From positions 4,774,001 to 4,838,000 of the forward strand of contig NZ_CP023689.1 of the NCBI RefSeq assembly GCF_008704715.1: 64,000 bases of DNA. Reading direction: 5' to 3'. Shown here piece by piece: positions 49,192-56,632 of the stretch. How positions within the stretch are numbered: the stretch's first letter is position 1; each line of letters opens with the position of its first letter. Both the position numbers and the translations under genes were made by a program. This DNA is from Streptomyces chartreusis (GTDB lineage: Bacteria > Actinomycetota > Actinomycetes > Streptomycetales > Streptomycetaceae). Under the pieces are notes generated by a model that did not search any database, was not told the DNA's origin, and saw only the letters and a program-made list of their open reading frames with translations.

Positions 49192-49878
49192 GTGCGTATC
49201 TCGCGGCGCGTGATCGGATCTCTCTTCGTGGGCGGCGCGCTGAGTCTCACGCTCGTCGCGCTCGCCTATCCGTCGATGCTCGGCTTCAGCACCGTCTCCA
49301 GTTCGGCGGACCATGTCATCGCCCAGACCCCGACGGGGCCGCTCACGGAGGCCGACCGGGACTTCGTGGTGAAGGTGCGGGCGGCCGGGCTGTGGGAGTA
49401 CCCGGTGGGGAAGCTGGCCCTGCAGAAGGGGACGACCCAGGCGGTGCGCACGGCCGGGCAGCACCTGGTCGACGGGCACGCCGCGCTGGACGACACCGAC
49501 CGCCGGGTCGCCGCGCGGCTGAACATCACCGTGCCCAACCAGGCCAGCCCTCAGCAGCAGGGGTTCGTCGCGACGCTGGAGGGGGACACCGGCAGGCAGT
49601 TCGACAGCGACATGGCGAACATCCTGCGCACCACGCACGGCCAGATCTTCACCACGGTCGCGAAGATCCGGGCCACGACGCGGAACAGCCTGGTCCGGCA
49701 GCTGGCCGACCAGGCCAACGACACCGTGCTCGACCACATCACGGTCATGGAGAAGACGGGGCTGGTCGACTTCGACCAGGTCCTGTTCCAGGAGACGACC
49801 GCGCCCAAGCTCCCGGCCGACCAGGTGACCCCGCCCCCTCCGGCGCCGGGCGAACCACAGGTGACGCTGAAGCCCTAG
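49192..49878 (+). CDS. DUF4142 family exported protein
   Basis: This 228-residue protein has a signal anchor at about 5-25 (RRVIGSLFVGGALSLTLVALAYP) and a DUF4142 helical domain: LTEADRDFVVKVRAAGLWEYPVGKLALQKGTTQAVRTAGQHLVDGHAALDD and VLDHITVMEKTGLVDF. The fold resembles ferritin-like helical bundles, and the family has no settled role. GTG 49192 follows GGAGGCGG. It is convergent with the GH13 gene (9 bases apart). Confidence 0.85.
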   Translation: MRISRRVIGSLFVGGALSLTLVALAYPSMLGFSTVSSSADHVIAQTPTGPLTEADRDFVVKVRAAGLWEYPVGKLALQKGTTQAVRTAGQHLVDGHAALDDTDRRVAARLNITVPNQASPQQQGFVATLEGDTGRQFDSDMANILRTTHGQIFTTVAKIRATTRNSLVRQLADQANDTVLDHITVMEKTGLVDFDQVLFQETTAPKLPADQVTPPPPAPGEPQVTLKP

Positions 49879-49887
49879 AACACGGCT

Positions 49888-51552
49888 CTACGCCAGCCAG
49901 ACCGTCGTGTCCGGGCCCAGCAGCCCGCCTTCGAGCGGTCCGCTGGCGAGCAGCACCTCACCCGGCGGCAACTGAACCGGCGTACCGGAGAGGTTGGCCA
50001 CACAGCGCCAGCCCGCCGAGCGGGCGAAATGCAGGACGCCGGGCGGGGTGTCCGGCTCCCACGTCAGGTCCTCGCCCTCCAGCAGCTTGCGGCGCAGGCG
50101 CAGGGCCCGGCGGTAGAGCTCCAGGGTGGAGCCCTCCACACCGTCCTGGGCCTCGACGGCGTACGCCGCGAAACCCGACGGCTGCGGCAGCCAGGAACCG
50201 CCCGCGCCGAAGCCGTACGACGGTCCGGTCGTCGTCCACGGCAGTGGCACCCGGCAGCCGTCGCGGCCCTTGCGCACCCGTCCCGTCTGTTCCCAGATCG
50301 GGTCCTGGAGGACCTCGAAGGGCAGGTCGGCGACCTCGGGCAGGCCGAGTTCCTCACCCTGGTAGACGTACGACGAACCGGGCAGCGCCAGCATGAGGAG
50401 GGTCGCGGCGCGGGCCCGGCGCAGGCCGGCCGCCTCGTCGACGGCCGGGGCGTGGCCGCCGGACAGCAGCCAGGCGTTGTCGTCGGTGCCGGGGGGGAGC
50501 ATCAGGCGTGAGGTGTGGCGTACGACGTCGTGGTTGGACAGCACCCAGGTGGCGGAGGCGCCCGCCGCGCGGGCCGTGTCGAGGGAGTCGGTGATGATCT
50601 GCCTGAGCTCCTCGGCGTCCCAGCCTCCTTGCAGGTACTCGAAGTTGAAGGCCTGGCCGAGTTCGTCGGGGCGGGCGTACAGGGCGCGGCGCGAGCTGGG
50701 GTTCACCCATGCCTCGGCGACGGCCATGCGGGGCGGGCGGTAGGAGTCGAGGATCTTGCGCCAGTCGCGGTAGATCTCGTGGACCTCGTCGCGGTCGTAG
50801 AAGGGGTGGGTGCCGGGCGGGAGGTCCGGGAGGGCGTCCTCGCGGCTCAGCTCGGGTGTGCCGAGGTCGCGCAGCGGCTCGCTCAGGTCCTTGGCGAGGG
50901 CGTGGGCCACGTCGACGCGGAAGCCGTCGACGCCGCGGTCGGACCAGAACCGCAGGGTGGTGCGGAAGTCGGCGCGCACCTCCTCGTGCGCCCAGTTGAG
51001 GTCGGGCTGCTGCGGGGTGAACAGGTGGAGGTACCACTGGCCGTCGGGGACGCGGCGCCAGGCGCTGCCGCCGAAGACGGACTGCCAGTCGGAGGGCGGG
51101 AGTTCGCCGTGCGGGCCGCGGCCGTCGCGGAAGACGTAGCGCTCGCGGGCGGCGGAGCCGGCGCCGGCGCGCAGCGCCTCCTGGAACCAGACGTGCTGGT
51201 GGGAGGTGTGGTTGGGGACCAGGTCGACGATCACCTTCAGGCCGAGGCGGTGGGCCTCGGTGACCATGGCGTCGAAGTCGTCGAGGGTGCCCAGGCGCGG
51301 GTCGACGTCGCGGTAGTCGGCGACGTCGTAGCCGCCGTCGGCCAGTTCGGAGGGGTAGAAGGGGCTGAGCCACAGGGCGTCGACGCCGAGGGCGGCGAGG
51401 TGGGTGAGGCGCTGGGCGACGCCCTTCAGGTCGCCGAGACCGTCGCCGTCGCCGTCGGCGAAACTGCGGGGGTAGCCCTGGTAGATGACGGCCTGGCGCC
51501 ACCAGTCGGGGTTGCTGGACGAGAGGTCGGGCGTGGTGGTGCGGACGGTCAC
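49888..51552 (-). CDS. GH13 alpha-glucosidase (oligo-1,6-glucosidase type)
   Basis: This 554-residue enzyme is a GH13 alpha-amylase family member: WWRQAVIYQGYPRSFADGDGDGLGDLKGV, the first conserved region LKVIVDLVPNHTSHQH, the second GVDGFRVDVAHAL (nucleophile Asp near residue 210), the third MAVAEAWVNP (acid Glu near 275), and the fourth WVLSNHDVVRH. No signal peptide is seen, so it is cytoplasmic and likely cleaves imported malto- or isomalto-oligosaccharides or trehalose-type sugars. GTG 51552 follows GGAGAA. No ABC sugar-uptake genes adjoin it here. Confidence 0.93.
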   Translation of the reverse strand: MTVRTTTPDLSSSNPDWWRQAVIYQGYPRSFADGDGDGLGDLKGVAQRLTHLAALGVDALWLSPFYPSELADGGYDVADYRDVDPRLGTLDDFDAMVTEAHRLGLKVIVDLVPNHTSHQHVWFQEALRAGAGSAARERYVFRDGRGPHGELPPSDWQSVFGGSAWRRVPDGQWYLHLFTPQQPDLNWAHEEVRADFRTTLRFWSDRGVDGFRVDVAHALAKDLSEPLRDLGTPELSREDALPDLPPGTHPFYDRDEVHEIYRDWRKILDSYRPPRMAVAEAWVNPSSRRALYARPDELGQAFNFEYLQGGWDAEELRQIITDSLDTARAAGASATWVLSNHDVVRHTSRLMLPPGTDDNAWLLSGGHAPAVDEAAGLRRARAATLLMLALPGSSYVYQGEELGLPEVADLPFEVLQDPIWEQTGRVRKGRDGCRVPLPWTTTGPSYGFGAGGSWLPQPSGFAAYAVEAQDGVEGSTLELYRRALRLRRKLLEGEDLTWEPDTPPGVLHFARSAGWRCVANLSGTPVQLPPGEVLLASGPLEGGLLGPDTTVWLA

Positions 51553-51696
51553 GCGTTCTCCTCGGGGTGTGTACGGGCGACAGTGAGAACTCTGTCCAGT
51601 TGGCCGGAAAAGCGAACACCGCGAAGAGCGGATCGGATCATTCCGAGCGTGACGGAATTGTGATTGCTCTTTGAACTTCCCTTGCGTCACCGCAGG

Positions 51697-51725
51697 TTGA
51701 CAGCGTTCTTCCGTCCCCCGACGAT
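51697..51725 (+). promoter_or_regulatory. Promoter candidate for the LAQTG protein
   Basis: TTGACA (51697-51702) and GACGAT (51720-51725) are 17 bases apart, near the standard vegetative form. The gene starts at ATG 51802 behind GAGGGG. Confidence 0.5.
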
Positions 51726-51801
51726 GTGCACACGCTGTGGCGCATGTGACCAATGAGCCCAGTGTTTCTTCTTCGACCACTCACCCCATGAGGGGATACG
51801 C

Positions 51802-52734
51802 ATGTCCATAGCGAGACGTGTCATCGCGCGACGCCTGCTGGGGACGGGTGCCGCGTCGCTCGCCCTGTGCGCGGCCACCGTCGCCTCCGCTTCCGGCGCC
51901 TGGGCCCACGGGTCGCACGGCGGTGACGGCTGGAAGTCCGGCGGCTCCTACCAGCCCGGCACCGGTGCCGGCACGGAGACGGCCACCGATCGCTGCCAGT
52001 TCTCGCTCGACGGCACGAACTTCTACGACTCGGTCAAGGTCGACGACCAGAACCTGAAGGTCACCGACGACGGCAAGGTGCACATCAAGGTGCGTGCCGC
52101 CGCCGACGCGACGACCTGCACGGCCTCGCTGGCCTCCTACCTCGCCCACGGGGCGACCTTCGCGACCTCCGGCGAGCAGGTCTTCGTCGACTTCGACACG
52201 GTCACGGTCAAGCCGGGCGGCACCGACAGCCTCGACATCGCGGTGCCGGACGCGGGCTGCTTCGCGCAGGTCGACCTGTACCGCGGTGCGGTGAAGTTCG
52301 ACGGCAAGCTCGACGCGAACGACGGCTTCGAGCACGGTGACCTGCCCAAGGGCCCGGACCGCCCGGTCATCAAGGACAAGCTGATCGCGGCCTGGAACGG
52401 CGGCTCGAAGGACTGCACGACCGAGCCCCCGGCGACCGAGGAGCCCCCGACCACGCCGCCGGCCGAGCCGTCGGAGCCGGCCACCGACGAGCCGTCGACC
52501 CCGGCCGAGGAGACTTCCCCGCCCGCCTCGGACACTCCCTCCACCGAACCCCCGTCCCCGCAGCCCTCCGACTCCCCGTCGGCCCCCGCCCCGTCCCCCA
52601 ACGGCGACGACGACCTCGCCCAGACGGGCGGCAGCAGCGCGACCGGCCCGATCGCCATCGGCGCGGTCGTCCTCCTCGCAGGCGGCGCAGCCTTCGTCGT
52701 GGCCTCGAAGCGCCGCCGCACATCCAACTCCTGA
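51802..52734 (+). CDS. LAXTG-type wall-anchored protein (LAQTG)
   Basis: This 310-residue protein has a signal peptide (1-35, ending GAWA), a beta-rich domain with two Cys pairs (CQFSLDGTNFYDSVKVDDQNLKVTDDGKVHIKVRAAADATTCTAS and PDAGCFAQVDLYRGAVKFDGK), and a Glu/Pro/Thr-rich spacer (about 200-268). The sorting signal is LAQTGGSSATG, followed by a hydrophobic stretch and KRRR. LAXTG is the motif for class E sortases of Streptomyces; no class E sortase is in the window. A perfect hairpin follows the stop. Confidence 0.88.
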   Translation: MSIARRVIARRLLGTGAASLALCAATVASASGAWAHGSHGGDGWKSGGSYQPGTGAGTETATDRCQFSLDGTNFYDSVKVDDQNLKVTDDGKVHIKVRAAADATTCTASLASYLAHGATFATSGEQVFVDFDTVTVKPGGTDSLDIAVPDAGCFAQVDLYRGAVKFDGKLDANDGFEHGDLPKGPDRPVIKDKLIAAWNGGSKDCTTEPPATEEPPTTPPAEPSEPATDEPSTPAEETSPPASDTPSTEPPSPQPSDSPSAPAPSPNGDDDLAQTGGSSATGPIAIGAVVLLAGGAAFVVASKRRRTSNS

Positions 52735-52746
52735 CCGCCGACACAC

Positions 52747-52778
52747 AAAGGGGCCCGGGGTGAACCCCGGGCCCCTTT
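52747..52778. terminator. Perfect bidirectional terminator
   Basis: AAAGGGGCCCGGGG (52747-52760) and CCCCGGGCCCCTTT (52765-52778) pair over 14 bases with a TGAA loop. The AAA and TTT ends give a T-tract in both directions. It lies between the convergent LAQTG and nucleoside hydrolase genes. Confidence 0.92.
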
Positions 52779-52830
52779 CGTACGCAGCGGGCAGCACCAC
52801 GTCAGCCGACCGGCGCCTCGCGGCGCGGTG

Positions 52831-53802
52831 TCAGGCGCGTTCCACCGTCGACAGGTACAGCTTTGTGAAGCGTTCGACGTCGACGTCCAAGGCCACGTCC
52901 ACCAGGGTCTGTTCGCGGGTTCCCGTGTGGAGTTCTGACTCTCCGGGGCGGGGGCGGCGGTCGACGAGGGTTTGGCCTCGGGTGGGGCCCGGGGCGAGGG
53001 AGACCTCCACCGGGAGGAGGCGGGTGGTGATGCCTCCCGGGTCGACGACCGCGCAGACCGCGCCCGCGTCGCCGATGCCGCCCGCCTCGGGGTCGGTCGT
53101 GATGTCCGGTGCGGACGGGCGGTGGGCCAGGAGTTCGCCGGCGAGGCGGGTGCCCGGCTCGGGGTTCTCGCGCAGGCGCCGTACGTCCGCGCCAGGGACC
53201 ACGACCCGCTGGAAGACGTCCAGGCCGTACATCGTGATCGGCACCCCCGCGGTGAGTAGGATCGCCGCCGCCTCCGGGTCGTGCCACACGTTGAACTCCG
53301 CGACCGGCGTGGCGTTTCCGCAGGCCACCGCGCCGCCCATGAACACGATCCGCTCGATGTTGCGGGTGACCTCGGGGTGCGTGCGCAGCAGCAGGGCGAT
53401 GTTGGTGAGCGGTGCCGTGGGGATCAGGGTCACCGGTCGCGGCGACGCCAGGATCTCGCGGCGCAGCAGCGCCACCGCGTCCACGTCGGCCGGCGCGCGC
53501 CGCGGGGCCGGCAGGCCGAGGTCGCCCATGCCGTCCTCGCCGTGCACGTGCCGCGCCGAGCGCGAGAACTCGATCAGCGGACGGTCGGCGCCCCTGGCCA
53601 CGGGGATCTCGGGGGCACCGGCCTGCTCCAGCACGGTCAGGGTGTTGAGCACGACGCCGTCCACGTCCGTGTTGCCCGCCACGCAGGTGACCGCGCGCAG
53701 GTCCAGCCCCGGATGGCGTACGGCGAACAAAAGGGCCAGGGCGTCGTCCACGCCCGTGTCGCAGTCGATGATCACCGGAATCGGCCGGTCGCCGTTCTGC
53801 AC
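52831..53802 (-). CDS. Nucleoside hydrolase (inosine-uridine preferring type)
   Basis: This 323-residue enzyme has the calcium-binding opening VIIDCDTGVDDALALLFAV near residue 10 (the DxDxxxDD motif), the second region VTLIPTAPLTNIALLLRTHPEV near 120, and FMGGAVACGNATPVAEFNVWHDPEAAAILL near 155. It hydrolyses the N-glycosidic bond of nucleosides to ribose and base in the cytoplasm. GTG 53802 is behind GAGGGGAG. Confidence 0.92.
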   Translation of the reverse strand: MQNGDRPIPVIIDCDTGVDDALALLFAVRHPGLDLRAVTCVAGNTDVDGVVLNTLTVLEQAGAPEIPVARGADRPLIEFSRSARHVHGEDGMGDLGLPAPRRAPADVDAVALLRREILASPRPVTLIPTAPLTNIALLLRTHPEVTRNIERIVFMGGAVACGNATPVAEFNVWHDPEAAAILLTAGVPITMYGLDVFQRVVVPGADVRRLRENPEPGTRLAGELLAHRPSAPDITTDPEAGGIGDAGAVCAVVDPGGITTRLLPVEVSLAPGPTRGQTLVDRRPRPGESELHTGTREQTLVDVALDVDVERFTKLYLSTVERA

Positions 53803-53939
53803 GAGTGGCTCCCCTCGTCACGGGTGCGGTGGCGACCGCACGAGAGCGACCTTACGGTGTCGTACAGGTGGAGTGCGTCGTCGTACGGCGCCGCCGTGCA
53901 GGCATGCGCGCGCGGCGCCGTACGACGTCTTTTCTCGTT

Positions 53940-55163
53940 CTACGACTCCTCCCACAGCTCGGCGCCGCGTGCCGCCACCCGGCCGGCGATCCGGGCCAGC
54001 AGCTCCTCCACCGGTACGGCACCCGGCCTGCGCCCGTCCCGCAGCCGTACGGCCACGAGGTCGCCGTCCGCCGCCTCCCGCTCGCCGATGACCGCCACGT
54101 ACGGCACGAGCCGTGCCTCGCGCACGCGGGCGCCCAGGGTGCCCTGCTCGGGACCGGCCAGTTCCGCGCGCAGACCCATTCGGCGGGCCCGGTCCAGAAT
54201 TTTTCCCGCCTGCCCGTACTGCGCCTCCGCCACCGGCAGGATCAGCAGCTGCACGGGCGCCAGCCAGGCCGGGAACGCGCCGCCGTGCTGCTCCAGCAGA
54301 TGGGCCACCGCCCGCTCCACGCTGCCGATGATGCTGCGGTGGACCATGACCGGGCGGTGCTTCGCGCCGTCGGGGCCGATGTAGTGCAGGTCGAAGCGTT
54401 CGGGCTGGTGGAAGTCGATCTGAACGGTCGACAGGGTCGCCTCACGGCCCGCCGGATCGGCGATCTGGACGTCGATCTTCGGACCGTAGAAGGCCGCCTC
54501 ACCCTCCACGGCCTCGTACGCGATCCCGGAGGCGTCGAGAACCTCCCGCAGCAGGGCGGTGGCCCGCGCCCACAGCTCCGGGTCGGCGACATACTTCCCG
54601 CCCTCACCGGGCAGGGAGAGACGGTGCCGTACGGCCCTGATCCCCAGATCGGCGTAAGCACGCGCGATGAGTTCCAGCGCCGCCCCGGCCTCCTCCACCG
54701 CCTGGTCCAGGGTGCAGAAGACATGGGCGTCGTTGAGGTGGATCGCGCGCACGCGGGTGAGGCCGCCGAGGACGCCGGACAGCTCCGAGCGGTACATGCC
54801 GCCCAACTCGGCCATGCGCAGAGGTAGTTCGCGGTAGCTGTGGGCGCGTGAGCGGTAGATCAGCGCGTGGTGCGGGCACAGGCTCGGCCGCAGGACGACC
54901 TGCTCGGCGCCCAGCTCCATCGGCGGGAACATGTCGTCGCTGTAGTGGTCCCAATGGCCGGAGATCTCGTACAGCTCGCGTTTGCCGAGCACCGGCGAGT
55001 ACACGTGCCGGTACCCGGCCTCGCGCTCCACGTCCCGGATGTACTCCTCCAGCACATGCCGGACGGTCGCCCCGTCCGGCAGCCAGTACGGCAGGCCGGC
55101 GCCCATCAGGGGATCGGTGTCGAAGATGCCCAGCTCGCGGCCGAGGCGGCGGTGGTCGTGCAT
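53940..55163 (-). CDS. thrS: Threonyl-tRNA synthetase paralogue without TGS and editing domains
   Basis: This 407-residue protein contains the class II core (about 1-300) and anticodon domain (about 300-400) of ThrRS. Full ThrRS proteins have about 650 residues. The N-terminal TGS and editing domains are absent; the start is set by a strong AGGAG and the leader. Motif 2 reads MYRSELSGVLGGLTRVRAIHLNDAHVFCT, motif 3 PVMVHRSIIGSVERAVAHLLEQHGG. The zinc ligands are retained: Cys in LRPSLCPHHALIY, His in NDAHVFC, His in VMVHRS. It should charge tRNA-Thr but not proofread Ser. Thr-codon attenuation upstream suggests it is made when charged tRNA-Thr is short. Confidence 0.9.
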   Translation of the reverse strand: MHDHRRLGRELGIFDTDPLMGAGLPYWLPDGATVRHVLEEYIRDVEREAGYRHVYSPVLGKRELYEISGHWDHYSDDMFPPMELGAEQVVLRPSLCPHHALIYRSRAHSYRELPLRMAELGGMYRSELSGVLGGLTRVRAIHLNDAHVFCTLDQAVEEAGAALELIARAYADLGIRAVRHRLSLPGEGGKYVADPELWARATALLREVLDASGIAYEAVEGEAAFYGPKIDVQIADPAGREATLSTVQIDFHQPERFDLHYIGPDGAKHRPVMVHRSIIGSVERAVAHLLEQHGGAFPAWLAPVQLLILPVAEAQYGQAGKILDRARRMGLRAELAGPEQGTLGARVREARLVPYVAVIGEREAADGDLVAVRLRDGRRPGAVPVEELLARIAGRVAARGAELWEES

Positions 55164-55200
55164 GGCTGCTCCTTCGGATGAAGGGACGAGCGCCCACGAC

Positions 55201-55230
55201 GAAGCCCCGGGGCACTCGCCCCGGGGCTTC
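55201..55230 (-). terminator. Attenuator hairpin in the ThrRS leader
   Basis: Arms 55201-55213 and 55218-55230 pair perfectly over 13 bases (GAAGCCCCGGGGC) with a four-base loop. It lies between the leader peptide stop (55246) and the ThrRS ribosome site. There is no clear T-tract. It probably stops transcription when the ribosome finishes the leader. Confidence 0.75.
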
Positions 55231-55245
55231 GGATTCGCTCAGCTT

Positions 55246-55305
55246 TCAGCGCGGCGCCGGGACGGGGTCCGGCGTCGTCGTCAGAGACGGATTGGCGCGC
55301 TGCAT
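55246..55305 (-). CDS. Thr leader peptide of the ThrRS attenuator
   Basis: A 19-codon frame starts at ATG 55305 and encodes MQRANPSLTTTPDPVPAPR, with three consecutive Thr codons (ACG ACG ACG, 55281-55273). The gene ends 16 bases before the 13-bp hairpin at 55230. A smaller hairpin (55256-55273) overlaps the region the stalled ribosome would cover. This is the usual layout of ribosome-mediated attenuation, as in trp and leu leaders. The -10 TACCGT at 55312-55317 ends six bases before the ATG, so the leader is probably leaderless. Confidence 0.75.
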   Translation of the reverse strand: MQRANPSLTTTPDPVPAPR

Positions 55306-55311
55306 GGGGCG

Positions 55312-55317
55312 ACGGTA
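55312..55317 (-). promoter_or_regulatory. -10 element of the ThrRS leader
   Basis: TACCGT on the minus strand fits the actinobacterial TANNNT form and ends six bases before the leader peptide ATG at 55305. No good -35 is seen at 17-19 bases. Confidence 0.4.
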
Positions 55318-55420
55318 ACAGGGGCGGGCGCTCGGGCACGGGTGATTTTTGCAGTTCCCGTCACCACTGCGAAGTCATGCGGTTACGCTCGGCTACATAC
55401 CGACTTGGGGGTGGTGCGCC

Positions 55421-56269
55421 TTGGTTCACGTTCGTCAACTCGACCCCACGGCTTCTCCGTTGGACTACTTCGGCTACGAGCTCCGCCGGAAGCGGGAGGA
55501 GGCGGGGCTGACACTGAAGCAACTGGGTTCGGTGCTGTTCTGCTCCGGTTCCCTGATCGGCCAGATCGAGACGACGCTCAAGGTTCCGACCAGGGAATTC
55601 GCCGAACGGGTGGACGCGGCGCTGGTGACGGACGGGATGTTCTCGCGGCTGGTGGGGCTGGTGCTGCGCAGCCAGTTGCCGACGTGGTTCCAGCCCTTCG
55701 CCGACATGGAGGCGAAAGCGACCTACGTCTCCACCTATCAGTGTCAGCTGGTGTACGGGCTGCTTCAGACGAAGGAGTACGCGCGTGCCGTGCTGGCCAC
55801 AGGTCAGCCGGAGAAGCTCGACGAGTTACTCGCAGCCCGCATGGAACGACAGCGCATCCTCAAGCGGACGCGGCCTCCCCTGACCTTGGTGGTGCTCGAC
55901 GAGGCGGTGCTGCACCGGCCCGTCGGCGGCGTGGAGGTCATGCGGGACCAACTTCTCCATCTGTTGAGCCTCAAGGACGAGCGCTGGATCCGGCTCCAAG
56001 TGCTGCCGTTCCGAGCCGGTGAACACACCAGCTTGGACGGCCTGTTCACGCTGCTTCGCTTCGACGCCGATCCCGACCTCATCTACACCGAGGACCTGAT
56101 CTCGGGCCATATGACGGCCAATTCGGAAACCGTCCGCGAAGCAGCCCTTCGTTACGCTGGCTTGCAGGGAGCCGCCTTGTCCGTGGAGGATTCGGCGGAG
56201 CTGATCAAGGGCGTACTGGAGGAGCGTTATGGACAGCAAGCCGGCACAGGTCAACGTCCTTTGGCGTAA
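55421..56269 (+). CDS. XRE regulator with DUF5753 domain, contains TTA codon
   Basis: This 282-residue protein has an XRE helix-turn-helix (LDYFGYELRRKREEAGLTLKQLGSVLFCSGSLIGQIETTLKVPTREFAERV, about 12-60) and a C-terminal DUF5753 domain (about 100-270; YQCQLVYGLLQTKEYARAVLATGQ). These are the WhiJ/AbaA-type regulators of Streptomyces development. TTG 55421 starts it, behind GGGGGTGG; longer frames to 55349 look unlike the family. A TTA Leu codon at 55826-55828 makes its translation depend on the bldA tRNA. The gene is coupled to a DUF397 gene by a 41-base overlap. Confidence 0.9.
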   Translation: MVHVRQLDPTASPLDYFGYELRRKREEAGLTLKQLGSVLFCSGSLIGQIETTLKVPTREFAERVDAALVTDGMFSRLVGLVLRSQLPTWFQPFADMEAKATYVSTYQCQLVYGLLQTKEYARAVLATGQPEKLDELLAARMERQRILKRTRPPLTLVVLDEAVLHRPVGGVEVMRDQLLHLLSLKDERWIRLQVLPFRAGEHTSLDGLFTLLRFDADPDLIYTEDLISGHMTANSETVREAALRYAGLQGAALSVEDSAELIKGVLEERYGQQAGTGQRPLA

Positions 56270-56426
56270 GTCCAGTTACAGCGGCAGCACGGGTGGCGAG
56301 TGCGTCGAGGTCGCCGACCTAGCCCCCCGCATCGCCGTCCGCGATTCCAAGAACCCCGGCGTCGGCACAGTGACCCTCACCCCGGAGGCATACACCGCCT
56401 TCGTGGCGTTCGTCGCCGAAGGCTGA
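56229..56426 (+). CDS. DUF397 protein paired with the XRE regulator
   Basis: This 65-residue protein has the DUF397 pattern: WRKSSYSGSTGGECVEVADLAPRIAVRDSKNPGVGTVTLTPEAYTAFVAFV. It starts at ATG 56229 after GGAGGAG and overlaps the XRE gene by 41 bases. DUF397 proteins act with their cognate WhiJ-like regulators in Streptomyces, probably as antagonists. Confidence 0.92.
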   Translation: MDSKPAQVNVLWRKSSYSGSTGGECVEVADLAPRIAVRDSKNPGVGTVTLTPEAYTAFVAFVAEG

Positions 56427-56555
56427 CGCTCGGGCCGGGCCCGCGTTGGCCGCCAGGATCAGCGTTGCCACGGCGACCAGCGCGGCAGCCACGCCTCGGG
56501 TGTACCGCTCGGTGGTGCTGGTGCGTTCCTGCACGGCGACCTCGCAACAGCTACG

Positions 56556-56585
56556 GGTTAAACACGTTTAATACGCGGTTTAACC
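56556..56585. promoter_or_regulatory. AT-rich palindrome before the XRE-TPR gene
   Basis: GGTTAAAC (56556-56563) and GTTTAACC (56578-56585) are perfect 8-bp arms. A nested TTAAAC-AC-GTTTAA palindrome lies at 56558-56571. The AT-rich site is rare for this genome. It is 47 bases before the XRE-TPR start and is a likely autoregulatory operator. Confidence 0.6.
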
Positions 56586-56632
56586 TATGGTCGTCGGACT
56601 CGAACGGCAAGAGGCTCAGGGGGAGTTGACCC

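Noticed and set aside
56319..56534. 71-codon minus-strand frame with a signal-peptide-like start
   Set aside because: About half lies antisense to the certain DUF397 gene and it has no good ribosome site; the signal-like stretch alone is weak evidence.
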